Source: Brevundimonas sp. (lineage in GTDB: Bacteria; Pseudomonadota; Alphaproteobacteria; Caulobacterales; Caulobacteraceae). Taken from it: a stretch of 64,000 bases of DNA. Below are positions 45,275-53,766 of this stretch, piece by piece (the first letter of the stretch is position 1; the number at the start of each line of letters is the position of its first letter). A program made the position numbers and the translations under genes. The stretch is from contig NZ_JAHBYB010000002.1 of the NCBI RefSeq assembly GCF_019636155.1, forward strand, positions 248,001 through 312,000. The letters are read 5' to 3'. The notes beneath the pieces are model-generated. The model was not told the origin of the DNA, ran no database searches, and worked only from the letters and a program-made list of their open reading frames with translations.

Positions 45275-46257
45275 GCCGGGGGCCCCGTCATCCGCCGGGT
45301 GCGGGCCAGGTCGGCCAGGGCGCCGGACAGGACGTCGCCCTTGTCCAGGTTCAGGCCGGATTGACGCTCAGGCAGTTCGGACAGCCGCCCCCACAGCTCG
45401 GCCCAGCGCGCGCCGTCGGGGCCCGCCGACAGGGCCCTTTCGCGCACGGCCGCGATCAACCGTTCCATCAGGATGTCGAACCGCGCCTGGCCCTCCGCGC
45501 CCCGGAAGCCGTCGATGACGGCCAGCTGCTCGGCCCGATCCGCGTCGGCGGCCACCCAGGCGCGGGCCAGTTCGTCGGCCTCGACCACCGGCCCCGCGGC
45601 CAGGGCCAGGGCGCGGCCGGGCGAACCGCCCGCCATGACCGCCGCCCGATGCGCCGCCTCGCCGCCCACGCCCGTGCGGCGCGCGACCAGGGCCTCCAGC
45701 CTATCCTCGGCCCAGACAGGAAAGGCCAGGCGACGGCAACGGGACCGGATGGTGGCCAGAAGCCGCCCCGGGGCATGGGTCACCAGGAACAGGACGCCAC
45801 GCTCAGGCGGTTCCTCAAGAACCTTCAGCAGGGCGTTGGCGGCATTCAGATTCAGGTCGTCGGCCGCATCGATGATCGCCACCCTGTGACGCGCCTGGGA
45901 CGGGCTCTTGGCGAAGAACTCCGGCAGGTCACGCGCCTGGTCGACCGAGATGTTCCGCTTGGTCCGTCCGCCCTCCACCAGGCGCTCCAGCACCAGCAGG
46001 TCGGGATGGGCCTGGGCCGAGACCAGGCGGCTGACCGGATCGTCCGGCCGCGCGCCCAGAGGTCCCCGCGCGGGGTCCGGCGCGGCGCCCAGCAGACGAC
46101 GCGCCGCCCGATAGGCGAAACTGGCTTTCCCGGCCCCCTCCGGCCCGCACAACAGCCAGGCGTGATGCAGGCGCCCGCGCTCAAGCGCATCCAGAAACGC
46201 CGTCTCCGCCGCCTCGTCGGGAACCAGGTCGAACCGGTCGCGGGGGTGGTCGGTCAC
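45268..46257 (-). CDS. holB: DNA polymerase III delta' subunit
   Basis: The 329-residue clamp-loader subunit begins at a GTG overlapping the tmk stop. An AAA+ region has LLCGPEGAGKASFAYRAAR, then SVDQARDLPEFFAKSPSQARHRVAIIDAADDLN and NALLKVLEEPP with THAPGRLLATIRSRCRRL. These match delta' rather than gamma/tau. The C-terminal part is helical and divergent. Order tmk-holB-tatD is conserved across many bacteria. Confidence 0.93.
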   Translation of the reverse strand: MTDHPRDRFDLVPDEAAETAFLDALERGRLHHAWLLCGPEGAGKASFAYRAARRLLGAAPDPARGPLGARPDDPVSRLVSAQAHPDLLVLERLVEGGRTKRNISVDQARDLPEFFAKSPSQARHRVAIIDAADDLNLNAANALLKVLEEPPERGVLFLVTHAPGRLLATIRSRCRRLAFPVWAEDRLEALVARRTGVGGEAAHRAAVMAGGSPGRALALAAGPVVEADELARAWVAADADRAEQLAVIDGFRGAEGQARFDILMERLIAAVRERALSAGPDGARWAELWGRLSELPERQSGLNLDKGDVLSGALADLARTRRMTGPPAC

Positions 46258-46880
46258 AGCAGCCGCTCCCGCACCGCGGCCCAGAGACGCGCCTCGACCG
46301 TATCCGGATCGGCGTCGGCGTCGATCATCACACAGCGCTGGGGGTGACGGCGGGCGATGTCGGCGAACCCGTCGCGCAGCCGCTGATGGAAGGCCAGGCC
46401 CTTGGCTTCGAACCGGGTCTCGAACAGGCCCCGGCCGAACGCCCGCTCCAGCCCCACCTCGACAGGCAGGTCGAACACCAGGGTCAGGTCCGGCTGATCG
46501 GCGCCGACCACGGCGGCGTCGATGGCCTCGATCACCTGGGGCGCCACGCCGCCGCCCGCCCCCTGATAGGCCCGGCTGGAATCGGCGAAACGGTCGCAGA
46601 CCACCCAGCGGCCGGCGTCCAGGGCCGGACGGATGGTCCGTTCCAGATGGTCGCAGCGCGCGGCGTACATCAGCAGGGTCTCGGTCATGGCCGACCAGGC
46701 CTCGGTCTCGCCGGAAACGACCAGGTTGCGGATGGTCTCTGCGCCCGGACTGCCGCCCGGCTCGCGCGTGCGGATCGCCTCGATCCCCTGGGCGCGCAGC
46801 CGTTCGACCAGGCGCACGGCCTGGGTCGTCTTGCCGGCGCCTTCGCCGCCTTCCAGGGTGATGAACCGCCCGCGAGTCAT
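46254..46880 (-). CDS. tmk: Thymidylate kinase
   Basis: The 208-residue enzyme phosphorylates dTMP, the product of ThyA. The P-loop is LEGGEGAGKTTQA, followed by TREPGGSPGAE. DRFADSSRAYQGAGGG and the DLPVEVGLERA segment are family motifs. It starts the tmk-holB-tatD-MBL set; about 50 bases separate it from rlpA. Confidence 0.96.
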   Translation of the reverse strand: MTRGRFITLEGGEGAGKTTQAVRLVERLRAQGIEAIRTREPGGSPGAETIRNLVVSGETEAWSAMTETLLMYAARCDHLERTIRPALDAGRWVVCDRFADSSRAYQGAGGGVAPQVIEAIDAAVVGADQPDLTLVFDLPVEVGLERAFGRGLFETRFEAKGLAFHQRLRDGFADIARRHPQRCVMIDADADPDTVEARLWAAVRERLL

Positions 46881-46929
46881 CGGCGCACAATGGCGGCCCG
46901 GCCGCCCCCCGCCAAGGGCGCAGGCCGCC

Positions 46930-47739
46930 TCAGCCGCCGGAAATCAGCATGGCGTCGACATAGCCGAAGGCGACGGCGGCCTGGCGCGCGCGCTCGGCGG
47001 CATTGGCGTCGGGCCAGGGGCCCAGCATGACGCGGTAGAGACCGCCGCGAGCATCGTCGATGCGAGCCGAACGGCCCAGGGCGTCGGCGGCCCGCCGCGC
47101 CCGCTCCACATCGGAAAAGGCCCCGGCCTGGACCCAGAAGGCGCGCGGCTCGACCGGCGGCGGGCGCGCGGTCTGCGCGGTTGACGGCGGCGTCTGGGCG
47201 ACCTGCAGCGCCCTGCCCCCGCCCAGCCGCGGCGCCCGGCCCAGATAACGCACCCGCACCTGGCCCACCCCGGCCTGAAGCAGGCCCAGCTCCTGCGCCG
47301 CGCCGCGCGAAAGGTCCAGGATGCGTCCATCGACGAAAGGCCCCCGGTCATTGACCCGCAGGACCGCCCGACGGCCGTTGGCCATGTTGGTCACCTCGAC
47401 CAAACCGGGCAGAGGCAAGGTCTTATGCGCCGCCGTCAGGGCGTGCATGTCGAAGATCTCGCCCGTGGCCGTGGGCCGGCCGTTGAAGGCGTCGCCATAC
47501 CATGAGGCCAGGCCCACCTCGTCATAGGCCGGCTGTTCCTCGGGCCGATACCAACGGCCGCGCACCTGATAGGGCCGCATGGTCCCGCTGACGATCGGGG
47601 CCGGATCGTCGACGGCCGGATAGGCGACGGCGGCGCCGCCCGGCCGCGGGCCCATGCTGGCGCAGGCGGCGGACGTCAGGGCCAGGGCCGCGATCAGCAG
47701 CCCCCGCCATCCCCTCGCTCCCAGCCTGGACCGCATCAT
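46930..47739 (-). CDS. rlpA: RlpA-type septal ring lytic transglycosylase with SPOR domain
   Basis: The 269-residue lipoprotein has a lipobox in LALTSAAC. The double-psi beta-barrel domain has GLASWYGDAFNGRPTATGEIFD, then AAHKTLPLPGLVEVTNMANGR and VNDRGPFVDGRILDLS. From about residue 190 a SPOR domain (FWVQAGAFSDVERARRAADAL) targets the septum by binding denuded glycan strands. It cuts peptidoglycan during division. Its 5' side faces the tRNA-Ser gene. Confidence 0.92.
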   Translation of the reverse strand: MMRSRLGARGWRGLLIAALALTSAACASMGPRPGGAAVAYPAVDDPAPIVSGTMRPYQVRGRWYRPEEQPAYDEVGLASWYGDAFNGRPTATGEIFDMHALTAAHKTLPLPGLVEVTNMANGRRAVLRVNDRGPFVDGRILDLSRGAAQELGLLQAGVGQVRVRYLGRAPRLGGGRALQVAQTPPSTAQTARPPPVEPRAFWVQAGAFSDVERARRAADALGRSARIDDARGGLYRVMLGPWPDANAAERARQAAVAFGYVDAMLISGG

Positions 47740-47793
47740 GAGCTCAGGATGGGCCGCAAGGATTTCCGCTTTGGTTAACGCGCCCTTGTGCTG

Positions 47794-49533
47794 CTATGCA
47801 CCCTTCCCTGCCCGTCGCCGGGCGATGGACAGGTGGCCGAGTGGTTTAAGGCAGCGGTCTTGAAAACCGCCGTGGGTGGAAGCCCACCGTGGGTTCGAAT
47901 CCCACCCTGTCCGCCACTTCGGTATAAAACCGGGAACGCCGATTCCCGCCGATTTCCCTCCTTTAGTAGCTATCAGCATCCTCAACAGCGTGCTTTTGCT
48001 GCCGTTGATGTAGATCGCGTCGTCCGCGACCTCGACATGCTGGGCGAAAGCCCGGACGTGATCCCGCCGATAGCCGCTCTTTTCAAGCCGAAGCCCGGCG
48101 CGCGCTTCGCTCGCCAGTTCCCGCACGGCCGCCCCTGTGAGGCCCTGATGGGCCGAGCTTTTCAGCATGGCCTCGGTCCTTGCGGCGTCGGCCCGTGCCT
48201 GATCCCGTATCGCTGTAAGGCCGGCGATGCGTTCGCCGAGGGCGGATTCGGCCGGATCGAGTGAACCGGCTTCGATAGCTTCATAGAGCCGCTTGAGGCG
48301 CATGTCGGCCTCGGCCGCGCGCTGGTTCAATTCGGCGATGTGCTGGCTGCGCCGCTCGACGCTCTCCTGCCGGCGATCCAATAGCGAGGCGAGCACGTCT
48401 TCGATCCGCTCGGGGTCCAGCAGCCTTTCCTCGATGTGGCTGACCACGATGCGGTCGAGCTTGTCCATCGGGATCGCGCGGCCCTTGCAGCCGGTTTCGC
48501 CCTGCCGCGCCCGGATCGAACAGGCATAATAGCGATAGCGGCCGTTCTTGCCGGTGCGCAGCGTCATAGCCCCGCCGCAATTGCCGCAATAGCAAATGCC
48601 GGTCAGCAGGTTCGGGCCGCTGACGACGCGTGGCGGTGTCACCTTCGGGTTGTTGACCTGCAACCGCTTCTGCACCGCCTCGAATATCTCAAGGTCGATC
48701 AGCGGCGGCACCGCGACGGTGACGACTTCTTCCTCCGGCTTCACCTCGCCTTTCTTGGAACGGCGATTGAAGCGATGTTCGCCGACATAGGTGCGGCGGG
48801 TCAGGACACGGTGAAGCTGGCCGATGCCCCAACGCCCGCCGCTGCGAGTGAACATGCTGTTCCTGTTGAGGTAGCTGACAATGTTCTTGACGCCCATGGG
48901 GCCGGACGTGCCGTCGCCTTCCGATGCGAGGCGGAAGATCAGCCGCACGGTGTCGGCGTGCAGCGGGTCGATTTCCAGCTTCTTCTTCATCTTCGTGCCG
49001 CGCTGCTCGGCATCGACGACGCGGTAGCCGATGGGCGGCAGCGAACCGTTCCAGAAGCCTTGCCGCGCGTTCTCCTTCAAGGCGCGCAGGACGTGCTTGG
49101 CGTTCTCCTTTGACTGGTATTCGTCGAACAGTGACATGATCCGCCGCATCATCTGGTGGATCGGATCGTCACCAAGTTCCTGCGTCATGGATACGAGCTT
49201 GACGCCGTTCTTCGCCAGCTTCCGGTAGTAGTATTCCATTTCAAATTCGTCGCGAAAGAACCGCGAGAAGCTATGCACCACCACCACGTCGAACGCTGGC
49301 GGCTTCGACGTGCCGGCTTCGATCATGCGCTGGAACTCGGGGCGGCGGTCGTTGGTCGCCGATGCACCCGGCTCGACGAAGGTTTCCACAAGCTGATAGC
49401 CGCGAGACTCGCAATAGGCTTCGCCCTGCCGCTTCTGGTCGGGGATCGACACGTCATGCTCGGCCTGCCGCGCCGTCGAGACGCGCAGATAGAGCGCGGC
49501 GCGTTGGGCGACGTGCGGGGAATGAATGTTCAT
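47794..49533 (-). CDS. Large serine recombinase (integrase) reading through tRNA-Ser
   Basis: The 579-residue protein has the resolvase domain ALYLRVSTARQAEHDVS (catalytic Ser19), then DVVVVHSFSRFFRDEFE. The recombinase domain (about 165-290) has PIGYRVVD..., followed by a zinc ribbon (CYCGNCGGAM...YYACS...GC) and a coiled coil near 390-450. Residues from about 540 are antisense to tRNA-Ser, and the last ten lie in host DNA with the stop at 47794. The protein should integrate and excise the element. Its C-terminal tail depends on the integration site. Confidence 0.9.
   Translation of the reverse strand: MNIHSPHVAQRAALYLRVSTARQAEHDVSIPDQKRQGEAYCESRGYQLVETFVEPGASATNDRRPEFQRMIEAGTSKPPAFDVVVVHSFSRFFRDEFEMEYYYRKLAKNGVKLVSMTQELGDDPIHQMMRRIMSLFDEYQSKENAKHVLRALKENARQGFWNGSLPPIGYRVVDAEQRGTKMKKKLEIDPLHADTVRLIFRLASEGDGTSGPMGVKNIVSYLNRNSMFTRSGGRWGIGQLHRVLTRRTYVGEHRFNRRSKKGEVKPEEEVVTVAVPPLIDLEIFEAVQKRLQVNNPKVTPPRVVSGPNLLTGICYCGNCGGAMTLRTGKNGRYRYYACSIRARQGETGCKGRAIPMDKLDRIVVSHIEERLLDPERIEDVLASLLDRRQESVERRSQHIAELNQRAAEADMRLKRLYEAIEAGSLDPAESALGERIAGLTAIRDQARADAARTEAMLKSSAHQGLTGAAVRELASEARAGLRLEKSGYRRDHVRAFAQHVEVADDAIYINGSKSTLLRMLIATKGGKSAGIGVPGFIPKWRTGWDSNPRWASTHGGFQDRCLKPLGHLSIARRRAGKGA
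47827..47916 (+). tRNA. tRNA-Ser (anticodon TGA), integration site
   Basis: The 90-base class II cloverleaf has acceptor GGACAGG/CCTGTCC. The anticodon loop CTTGAAA carries TGA, the variable arm is GTGGGTGGAAGCCCAC, the T arm GGGTTCGAATCCC, and CCA is encoded. Foreign DNA begins just past its 3' end, and the element's recombinase gene runs back across it on the other strand. Confidence 0.96.
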
Positions 49534-49919
49534 AGCGCGCCTCCTTTCGCCGCGCGGCGTTCGAGCAAGGGCAAGGCCAGCTCGACACGATCATGCAGCA
49601 CCTTGGGCACGAGCTTCTGGCCTTCGCCGGGGTCCATGCGGACAAGGCCGTAGCTCGCCATCTTCTTGAGGGTTCGGGACAGGTTGGGCTTTGCCCGTCC
49701 CGTGATCCGCGACAGTTCCTCCAGCGAGCCGGGCGACTGCTCGTCGATGACGCGTAGCAGCTCGCGGTTCCCGCTGGACAGGAGTTGCGCGAAGGATTCC
49801 ATGGATGTGAACCACACCTTCGGATCGTCCGCCGCCGGCTTTTCCTCGCCCTTGGCGATCCGCATGGTGCGGGCCTTCATCTCGTCATAGCCGGCGATCC
49901 CGACTTTCAATGTGGTCAT
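49530..49919 (-). CDS. HTH-type antitoxin/regulator (TumA-like, HVO_A0114 family)
   Basis: The 129-residue protein has a winged-helix core (SMESFAQLLSSGNRELLRVI, then SLEELSRITGRAKPNLSRTLKKMASYGLVRM). This is typical of the HVO_A0114 family of antitoxin regulators paired with DUF6516 toxins. Its start overlaps the toxin stop (ATGA) and its stop overlaps the recombinase start. It probably binds the promoter and neutralises the toxin. Confidence 0.8.
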   Translation of the reverse strand: MTTLKVGIAGYDEMKARTMRIAKGEEKPAADDPKVWFTSMESFAQLLSSGNRELLRVIDEQSPGSLEELSRITGRAKPNLSRTLKKMASYGLVRMDPGEGQKLVPKVLHDRVELALPLLERRAAKGGAL

Positions 49920-50269
49920 GTTACGCCTCGCTCCTTCAATACCGCGTCCACCGCCTGCCAGAAGTCGGCCAGCAGCGTGGCCGCGTCCTCGTAGGCGTAG
50001 GGCTTCACGGTCTGGAGGCGGTGTCGATGGTCCATCGGCTCGCCGCGTCTGCCCCGGCCGACCGGATGGGCGTTATCGAAGCCGACCAGCCGTTCGCCCG
50101 AAGGCCCGTGAAGCGTGAGCGAGTAATCGAGGCCGTGCGGCTTTTCCGGCGATGCCGGAACGCGGGTGACGATGAACTTCACCCAATGGCCGCCCTCGGG
50201 ATCGACGACAAGCACCTGACCGTCGAGGTCCAGAAGCGTGTCGAGGCTCTGGTCACGATCCTCGCTCAT
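49916..50269 (-). CDS. TumE-like (DUF6516) toxin
   Basis: The 117-residue protein has the family pattern GGHWVKFIVTRVPASPEKPHGLDYSLTLHGPSGERLVGFDNAHPV, then DHRHRLQTVKPYAYEDAATLLADFWQAVDAVL. Families with this pattern are annotated as toxins paired with an HTH antitoxin. The mechanism is not known to me. It overlaps both neighbours by four bases. Confidence 0.8.
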   Translation of the reverse strand: MSEDRDQSLDTLLDLDGQVLVVDPEGGHWVKFIVTRVPASPEKPHGLDYSLTLHGPSGERLVGFDNAHPVGRGRRGEPMDHRHRLQTVKPYAYEDAATLLADFWQAVDAVLKERGVT

Positions 50270-50589
50270 GACTTACTGTTATCATCGGATGATAACGATG
50301 GCAAGCCCTGATTGTCTGGATCGGGGTCGATGGGGCCGAATAGCCGGTCGAGCACATGCCCGAAATGCCGCTCGAAGATTTGCAGTTCTTCCTCGGTGAT
50401 CGGCACCTTCTCGGGCCAGTCGTCGAAGACCGGCAGCGTCTCAACATCGACGATGCGAAGCGGCGACCTGCGGCGTTCCCGGCCATCCGGCGTGGGTTCG
50501 TCGGCGTAGTCGAAAAGATCGTCGGGAAGTGGTTCGGGGACCGGGTGTCGCGGTCGCCCTTTGCGGGCGCGGCGGCGCTCTGCGCACAT
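50266..50589 (-). CDS. Element-borne hypothetical protein
   Basis: The 107-residue protein has an Arg-rich start (CAERRRARKGRPRHPVP) and an acidic remainder (DDLFDYADEP, ITEEELQIFERHFGHVLDRLFG). No known domain is recognised. It leads the operon with the toxin pair, starting 24 bases after a 10-bp hairpin. It may be a DNA-binding accessory, but this is a guess. Confidence 0.6.
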   Translation of the reverse strand: MCAERRRARKGRPRHPVPEPLPDDLFDYADEPTPDGRERRRSPLRIVDVETLPVFDDWPEKVPITEEELQIFERHFGHVLDRLFGPIDPDPDNQGLPSLSSDDNSKS

Positions 50590-50612
50590 GGAATCCTCCT
50601 TGGTTCTGGTGG

Positions 50613-50639
50613 ATTCCGGGGCGCTATAGGCCCCGGAAT
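50613..50639 (-). promoter_or_regulatory. 10-bp perfect hairpin between conjugation and toxin-antitoxin blocks
   Basis: ATTCCGGGGC and GCCCCGGAAT enclose a 7-base loop. No T-run follows on either strand, so it may be an operator or a weak terminator of the trb operon. Bases 50640-50727 hold no gene. Confidence 0.5.
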
Positions 50640-50727
50640 TAGGCGAACCATGGAGGGCAGTCGGCGGCCTGTAGCGTGCCGCATTTGCGGTGATGCGCTG
50701 GCGGCACCCCTGCTGTCAGGATAGGAC

Positions 50728-50949
50728 TTAGCTTGTGGCTCGCCGTGCCTTGGCGAAACCGCGATCCGTTGCGATGAACCGCTCCAACATGGGCACGATC
50801 AGCCTGACGGGATCGGCGACGGGCTGGCCGCTCTCGCGGGCCAGCACCTCGGCATAGGCGACCAGATCGCGGTGAAGCGCCGCAGGCAGCTCCACCGTCA
50901 CCTTGACGGGCTTGTCGTCGGGCAGCGGGCCGAGTTTCAGCTTGGTCAT
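50728..50949 (-). CDS. DUF2274 protein of Trb operons
   Basis: The 73-residue protein starts MTKLKLGPLPDDKPVKVTVE. It has an RHH-like profile: a strand then ALHRDLVAYAEVLARESG and a second helix. DUF2274 genes typically follow trbI in mobile elements of alphaproteobacteria, as here (gap of two bases). Its role is unknown; a regulatory role is plausible. Confidence 0.85.
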   Translation of the reverse strand: MTKLKLGPLPDDKPVKVTVELPAALHRDLVAYAEVLARESGQPVADPVRLIVPMLERFIATDRGFAKARRATS

Positions 50950-50951
50950 GC

Positions 50952-52088
50952 TCAACCTCTTGTCGGCTCGAACACGAGGTCGCGGGTTACGATGATGCGA
51001 ACCGGGAACCCCGGCCGGATGGTGAGCGTCGGCGCAACCTGCAACTGGCGCTGGACGATCTGCTGGCCGGCCTGATTGACGGTATCCTGCGCCCCGTCGC
51101 GGATGGCGCGGATCAGCCGGTCCTCGTCGCTCGTCGCCAACTCTGTGCCGACTGCGAGCAGCGTGGACAGCCCTGCGGCCTTCATCAGATCCCACCAATG
51201 ATAATCGACGCCATCCTCAAGGCCGGCATAGCCGCTGGCGTCCGCGCCCGGCAGGCGCTCCAGAACGATGGAGCGGCCGCCCGGCAGGATCAGGCGGTTC
51301 CACACCAACAACACGCGGCGCTGGCCGAAGGTCACGCCATCGTCGTATTGGCCGATGATGCGCGTGCCCTGCGGGATCAGGAGCAGCGAGCCGGTCGGGC
51401 TGTCATAGACGTTTTCCGTGACCTGCGCGGTGATCTGGCCGGGAAGGTCCGAACGGATGCCGGTGATGAGCGCGGCCGGGATCACGGCCCCGGCCTGAAG
51501 AATATAGGGCGACGCTGGCGGCATGACGCGATCCGGGGCGACGGTCTGCCGGTCCACCGGCCCGTTGAGAAACGCCGTATGCCGATTCTGCCCCGTCCCG
51601 TCCGGCTGCGCGCCGATTCCGGCGAGGCCCGGCATGACCGTTCCGTCTGGCGCTCCGGTGCGCGGGCCGGACTGGAAGAACACGTTGCTCAAGCGCGCGG
51701 CTTCTTCCTCGGCGAGACGGCGCTGTTCGTCGGGATCGACGGCGGGCGTCGCCATCGTAGGCGGTGCGACGGGCTGCCCTCGGTTCTGGGCGTCGAGGAT
51801 CGGACGGCCGAGGTCGCCCGGCAGCGCCGGGCCGAGCACCGGGCCGGTGTAGTCGCGCGGCAGGCCGGATAGCCCGTCCGCCGTGGGTCGGTTCTCGGTC
51901 GAATAGAGTTCTTCGCTGCCCGGTCCTGCATCGCGGGTCTGGAGCGCGTAGATCAGTGCGCCCCCGATGCCGAGAAGCGCGACAGCGCCAGCGCCTGCCA
52001 GCATCTTGCGGGACAGGCGGGTGACGCGGGGCGGCTCGGCGCGCAGCCGCATGGGTGCAGCGGTGTCGGTGATGGTGTTGTCTGTCAT
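50952..52088 (-). CDS. trbI: Conjugal transfer protein TrbI (VirB10-like)
   Basis: The 378-residue protein has a short cytosolic N-terminus, one membrane segment (LAGAGAVALLGIGGALIYAL), and a Pro-rich periplasmic linker. The VirB10 beta-barrel from about residue 190 includes LQAGAVIPAALITGIRSDLPGQITAQV and LLIPQGTRIIGQYDD. It spans inner and outer membrane in the mating channel. The start overlaps the trbG stop as ATGA. Confidence 0.95.
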   Translation of the reverse strand: MTDNTITDTAAPMRLRAEPPRVTRLSRKMLAGAGAVALLGIGGALIYALQTRDAGPGSEELYSTENRPTADGLSGLPRDYTGPVLGPALPGDLGRPILDAQNRGQPVAPPTMATPAVDPDEQRRLAEEEAARLSNVFFQSGPRTGAPDGTVMPGLAGIGAQPDGTGQNRHTAFLNGPVDRQTVAPDRVMPPASPYILQAGAVIPAALITGIRSDLPGQITAQVTENVYDSPTGSLLLIPQGTRIIGQYDDGVTFGQRRVLLVWNRLILPGGRSIVLERLPGADASGYAGLEDGVDYHWWDLMKAAGLSTLLAVGTELATSDEDRLIRAIRDGAQDTVNQAGQQIVQRQLQVAPTLTIRPGFPVRIIVTRDLVFEPTRG

Positions 52089-53080
52089 GACGGGGAGTCT
52101 CCGGTCGCGCTGGCGGGCTGCGCGGCGGCGGCCTGCGTCGGGTTGATGCGGACGATCCTGACGACCTGCTGGCGGTTGCCGCTGCCAAGGCGCAGCTCGG
52201 CCGTGCCGAACAGCCGGTCAACGATCAGGACGTTCTGGTGGACTCGACTGTTGACGATCTGCTGCTCGCCATTGGAGCCGAGCACGAAGATCGGCGGCAT
52301 CTCGCCCTGCACGATCCCGGCCGGGAAGACGACATAGACGCGGCGGCCATCGTCGAAGACAGAGCTGGGTCGCCACGGCGGGCTGTCGCCTGTCAGGCCG
52401 TAGCGGTAATTCCTAGCGGTCTCGGCCGGCATGACGGGCGCGGCCGGGACTGTCTGGCGCTGACTGGCAGGCGTTGCGGGATAGGCCCAAGCCACGGCAG
52501 GCATATAGAGCGATTCCCGCGCGCGCAGCTCGATCATGTAAGTGCGCCGGTCGGTGGTGACGACAAGGTTGGTGGAAATGTCCGTGCGTGTCGGCTTCAC
52601 AAGGATATGGACGCGGCGGTTCGCACCGCTGCCGCTCTCGGTGTCGCCGATGATCCAACGCGCGGTGTCGCCGGCCGCGATCGGCCCCGCGCCGGTCAGG
52701 CTCTCGCCCGGCTCCAGCGCAATGGTCGTGATCTGCCCAACTGCGGCATAGACCTGATAGAGCGCGCCTTCGCTCCACGGATAAATCTGGATCGCGTTGT
52801 AGTAGCCTTCGCGGCGCGGCTCGACGCGGGCGGCGGCGTTGGCATTCTCGACGCGGCCGGTCGGCGTGCCGGCAGCCTCGCCGCCCCGCGCCACGGTCCA
52901 TGCCGGCGGGACATGCAGCGGCCGGGGCGTGTCGTTGGTGACGGCCGCCTGCACGGTCGGCAGCGGCGGCACGGTATCGTCATAGCTCCATTGCTGGGCG
53001 CGATTGGTGGCGCAGCCCGCAAGCATGGTGGCCGAAAGCAGCATGGCGGCAACGGCCGGGGTGCGGGTGATCGTCCTCAT
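52085..53080 (-). CDS. trbG: Conjugal transfer lipoprotein TrbG (VirB9-like)
   Basis: The 331-residue protein has a lipoprotein signal (lipobox LAGC, Cys23). The VirB9 domain has IQIYPWSEGALYQVYAAVGQITTIALEPGE, then DTARWIIGD, TNLVVTTDRRTYMIELRA and YRYGLTGDSPPWRP. It forms the outer-membrane core with TrbI. ATG 53080 overlaps the trbF stop. Confidence 0.95.
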   Translation of the reverse strand: MRTITRTPAVAAMLLSATMLAGCATNRAQQWSYDDTVPPLPTVQAAVTNDTPRPLHVPPAWTVARGGEAAGTPTGRVENANAAARVEPRREGYYNAIQIYPWSEGALYQVYAAVGQITTIALEPGESLTGAGPIAAGDTARWIIGDTESGSGANRRVHILVKPTRTDISTNLVVTTDRRTYMIELRARESLYMPAVAWAYPATPASQRQTVPAAPVMPAETARNYRYGLTGDSPPWRPSSVFDDGRRVYVVFPAGIVQGEMPPIFVLGSNGEQQIVNSRVHQNVLIVDRLFGTAELRLGSGNRQQVVRIVRINPTQAAAAQPASATGDSPS

Positions 53081-53766
53081 TGGCTCATCTCCCGCGACCA
53101 TGAAATTGCGTTGACGTAGATTCCGAGCGGATTGGCGCGCAGGCGCTCGGCATTGCGCGGTGGCTGGATCACGATGGTCAGGATCGCGGTCCAGCGTTCG
53201 GTCGTGGCGAGCTGGCCGCTCTCGAAATGGCGTTCGGTCCACGCTACCCGAAAGCTGTTGGGGGATGCGCGGATGACGCTCGAGACCTCGACGGCGACCT
53301 GCTGACGGCCGACCTTGGCAAAGGGATCATTGGCGCGGGCGTAGTCGTTCAAGGCAGCCGCGCCGCGATCCGTGGTCCACTCATAAGCCCGAAGCCAATT
53401 CTGGCGGACGATGATGGCGTCGGCCGGGATCGCGCGGACCTGCTCGATGAAGCGGCCGAGATGGAAAGCGATCTGCGGGTCAGTCGGGCGATAATCCGCG
53501 TTCGCGGGCGCGACGGTCTGCGCCTGTCCGAGATTATCGACCTGCACCACCCAAGGCACCACGGTCCCCCGTGCGGATTGCCAGACCAGCGCCGAGGCGA
53601 AGCCGGCGGAAAGGATCAGAGAACCGAAGGCCATGAGCCGCCAGTTCCTCGCCTGCACGCGGGCCGAGCCGATACGCTCGTCCCACGCCTGCGCGGCCTT
53701 CTGATATGGCGTCTCGGGTTCGGGTGATTTGCCGTAATGGGTTGCGGGTCGTTTGAAGATGCTCAT
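53077..53766 (-). CDS. trbF: Conjugal transfer protein TrbF (VirB8-like)
   Basis: The 229-residue inner-membrane protein has one membrane helix at about 45-65 (RLMAFGSLILSAGFASALVW). The periplasmic VirB8 domain has VPWVVQVDNLGQAQTVAPA and WLRAYEWTTDRGAAALNDYA. The end is NPLGIYVNAISWSREM. It is an assembly factor of the mating apparatus and overlaps trbL by four bases. Confidence 0.95.
   Translation of the reverse strand: MSIFKRPATHYGKSPEPETPYQKAAQAWDERIGSARVQARNWRLMAFGSLILSAGFASALVWQSARGTVVPWVVQVDNLGQAQTVAPANADYRPTDPQIAFHLGRFIEQVRAIPADAIIVRQNWLRAYEWTTDRGAAALNDYARANDPFAKVGRQQVAVEVSSVIRASPNSFRVAWTERHFESGQLATTERWTAILTIVIQPPRNAERLRANPLGIYVNAISWSREMSQ

Noticed and set aside
45268-46890. A 540-codon leftward frame fusing holB with upstream sequence
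   Set aside because: Residues before the GTG at 46257 are antisense-free but out of frame with tmk and unlike any protein. The GTG overlaps the tmk stop, so HolB starts there.
50650-50724. A short rightward frame with two Cys (VACRICGDALA)
   Set aside because: At 24 codons with no ribosome site it is too short to support.
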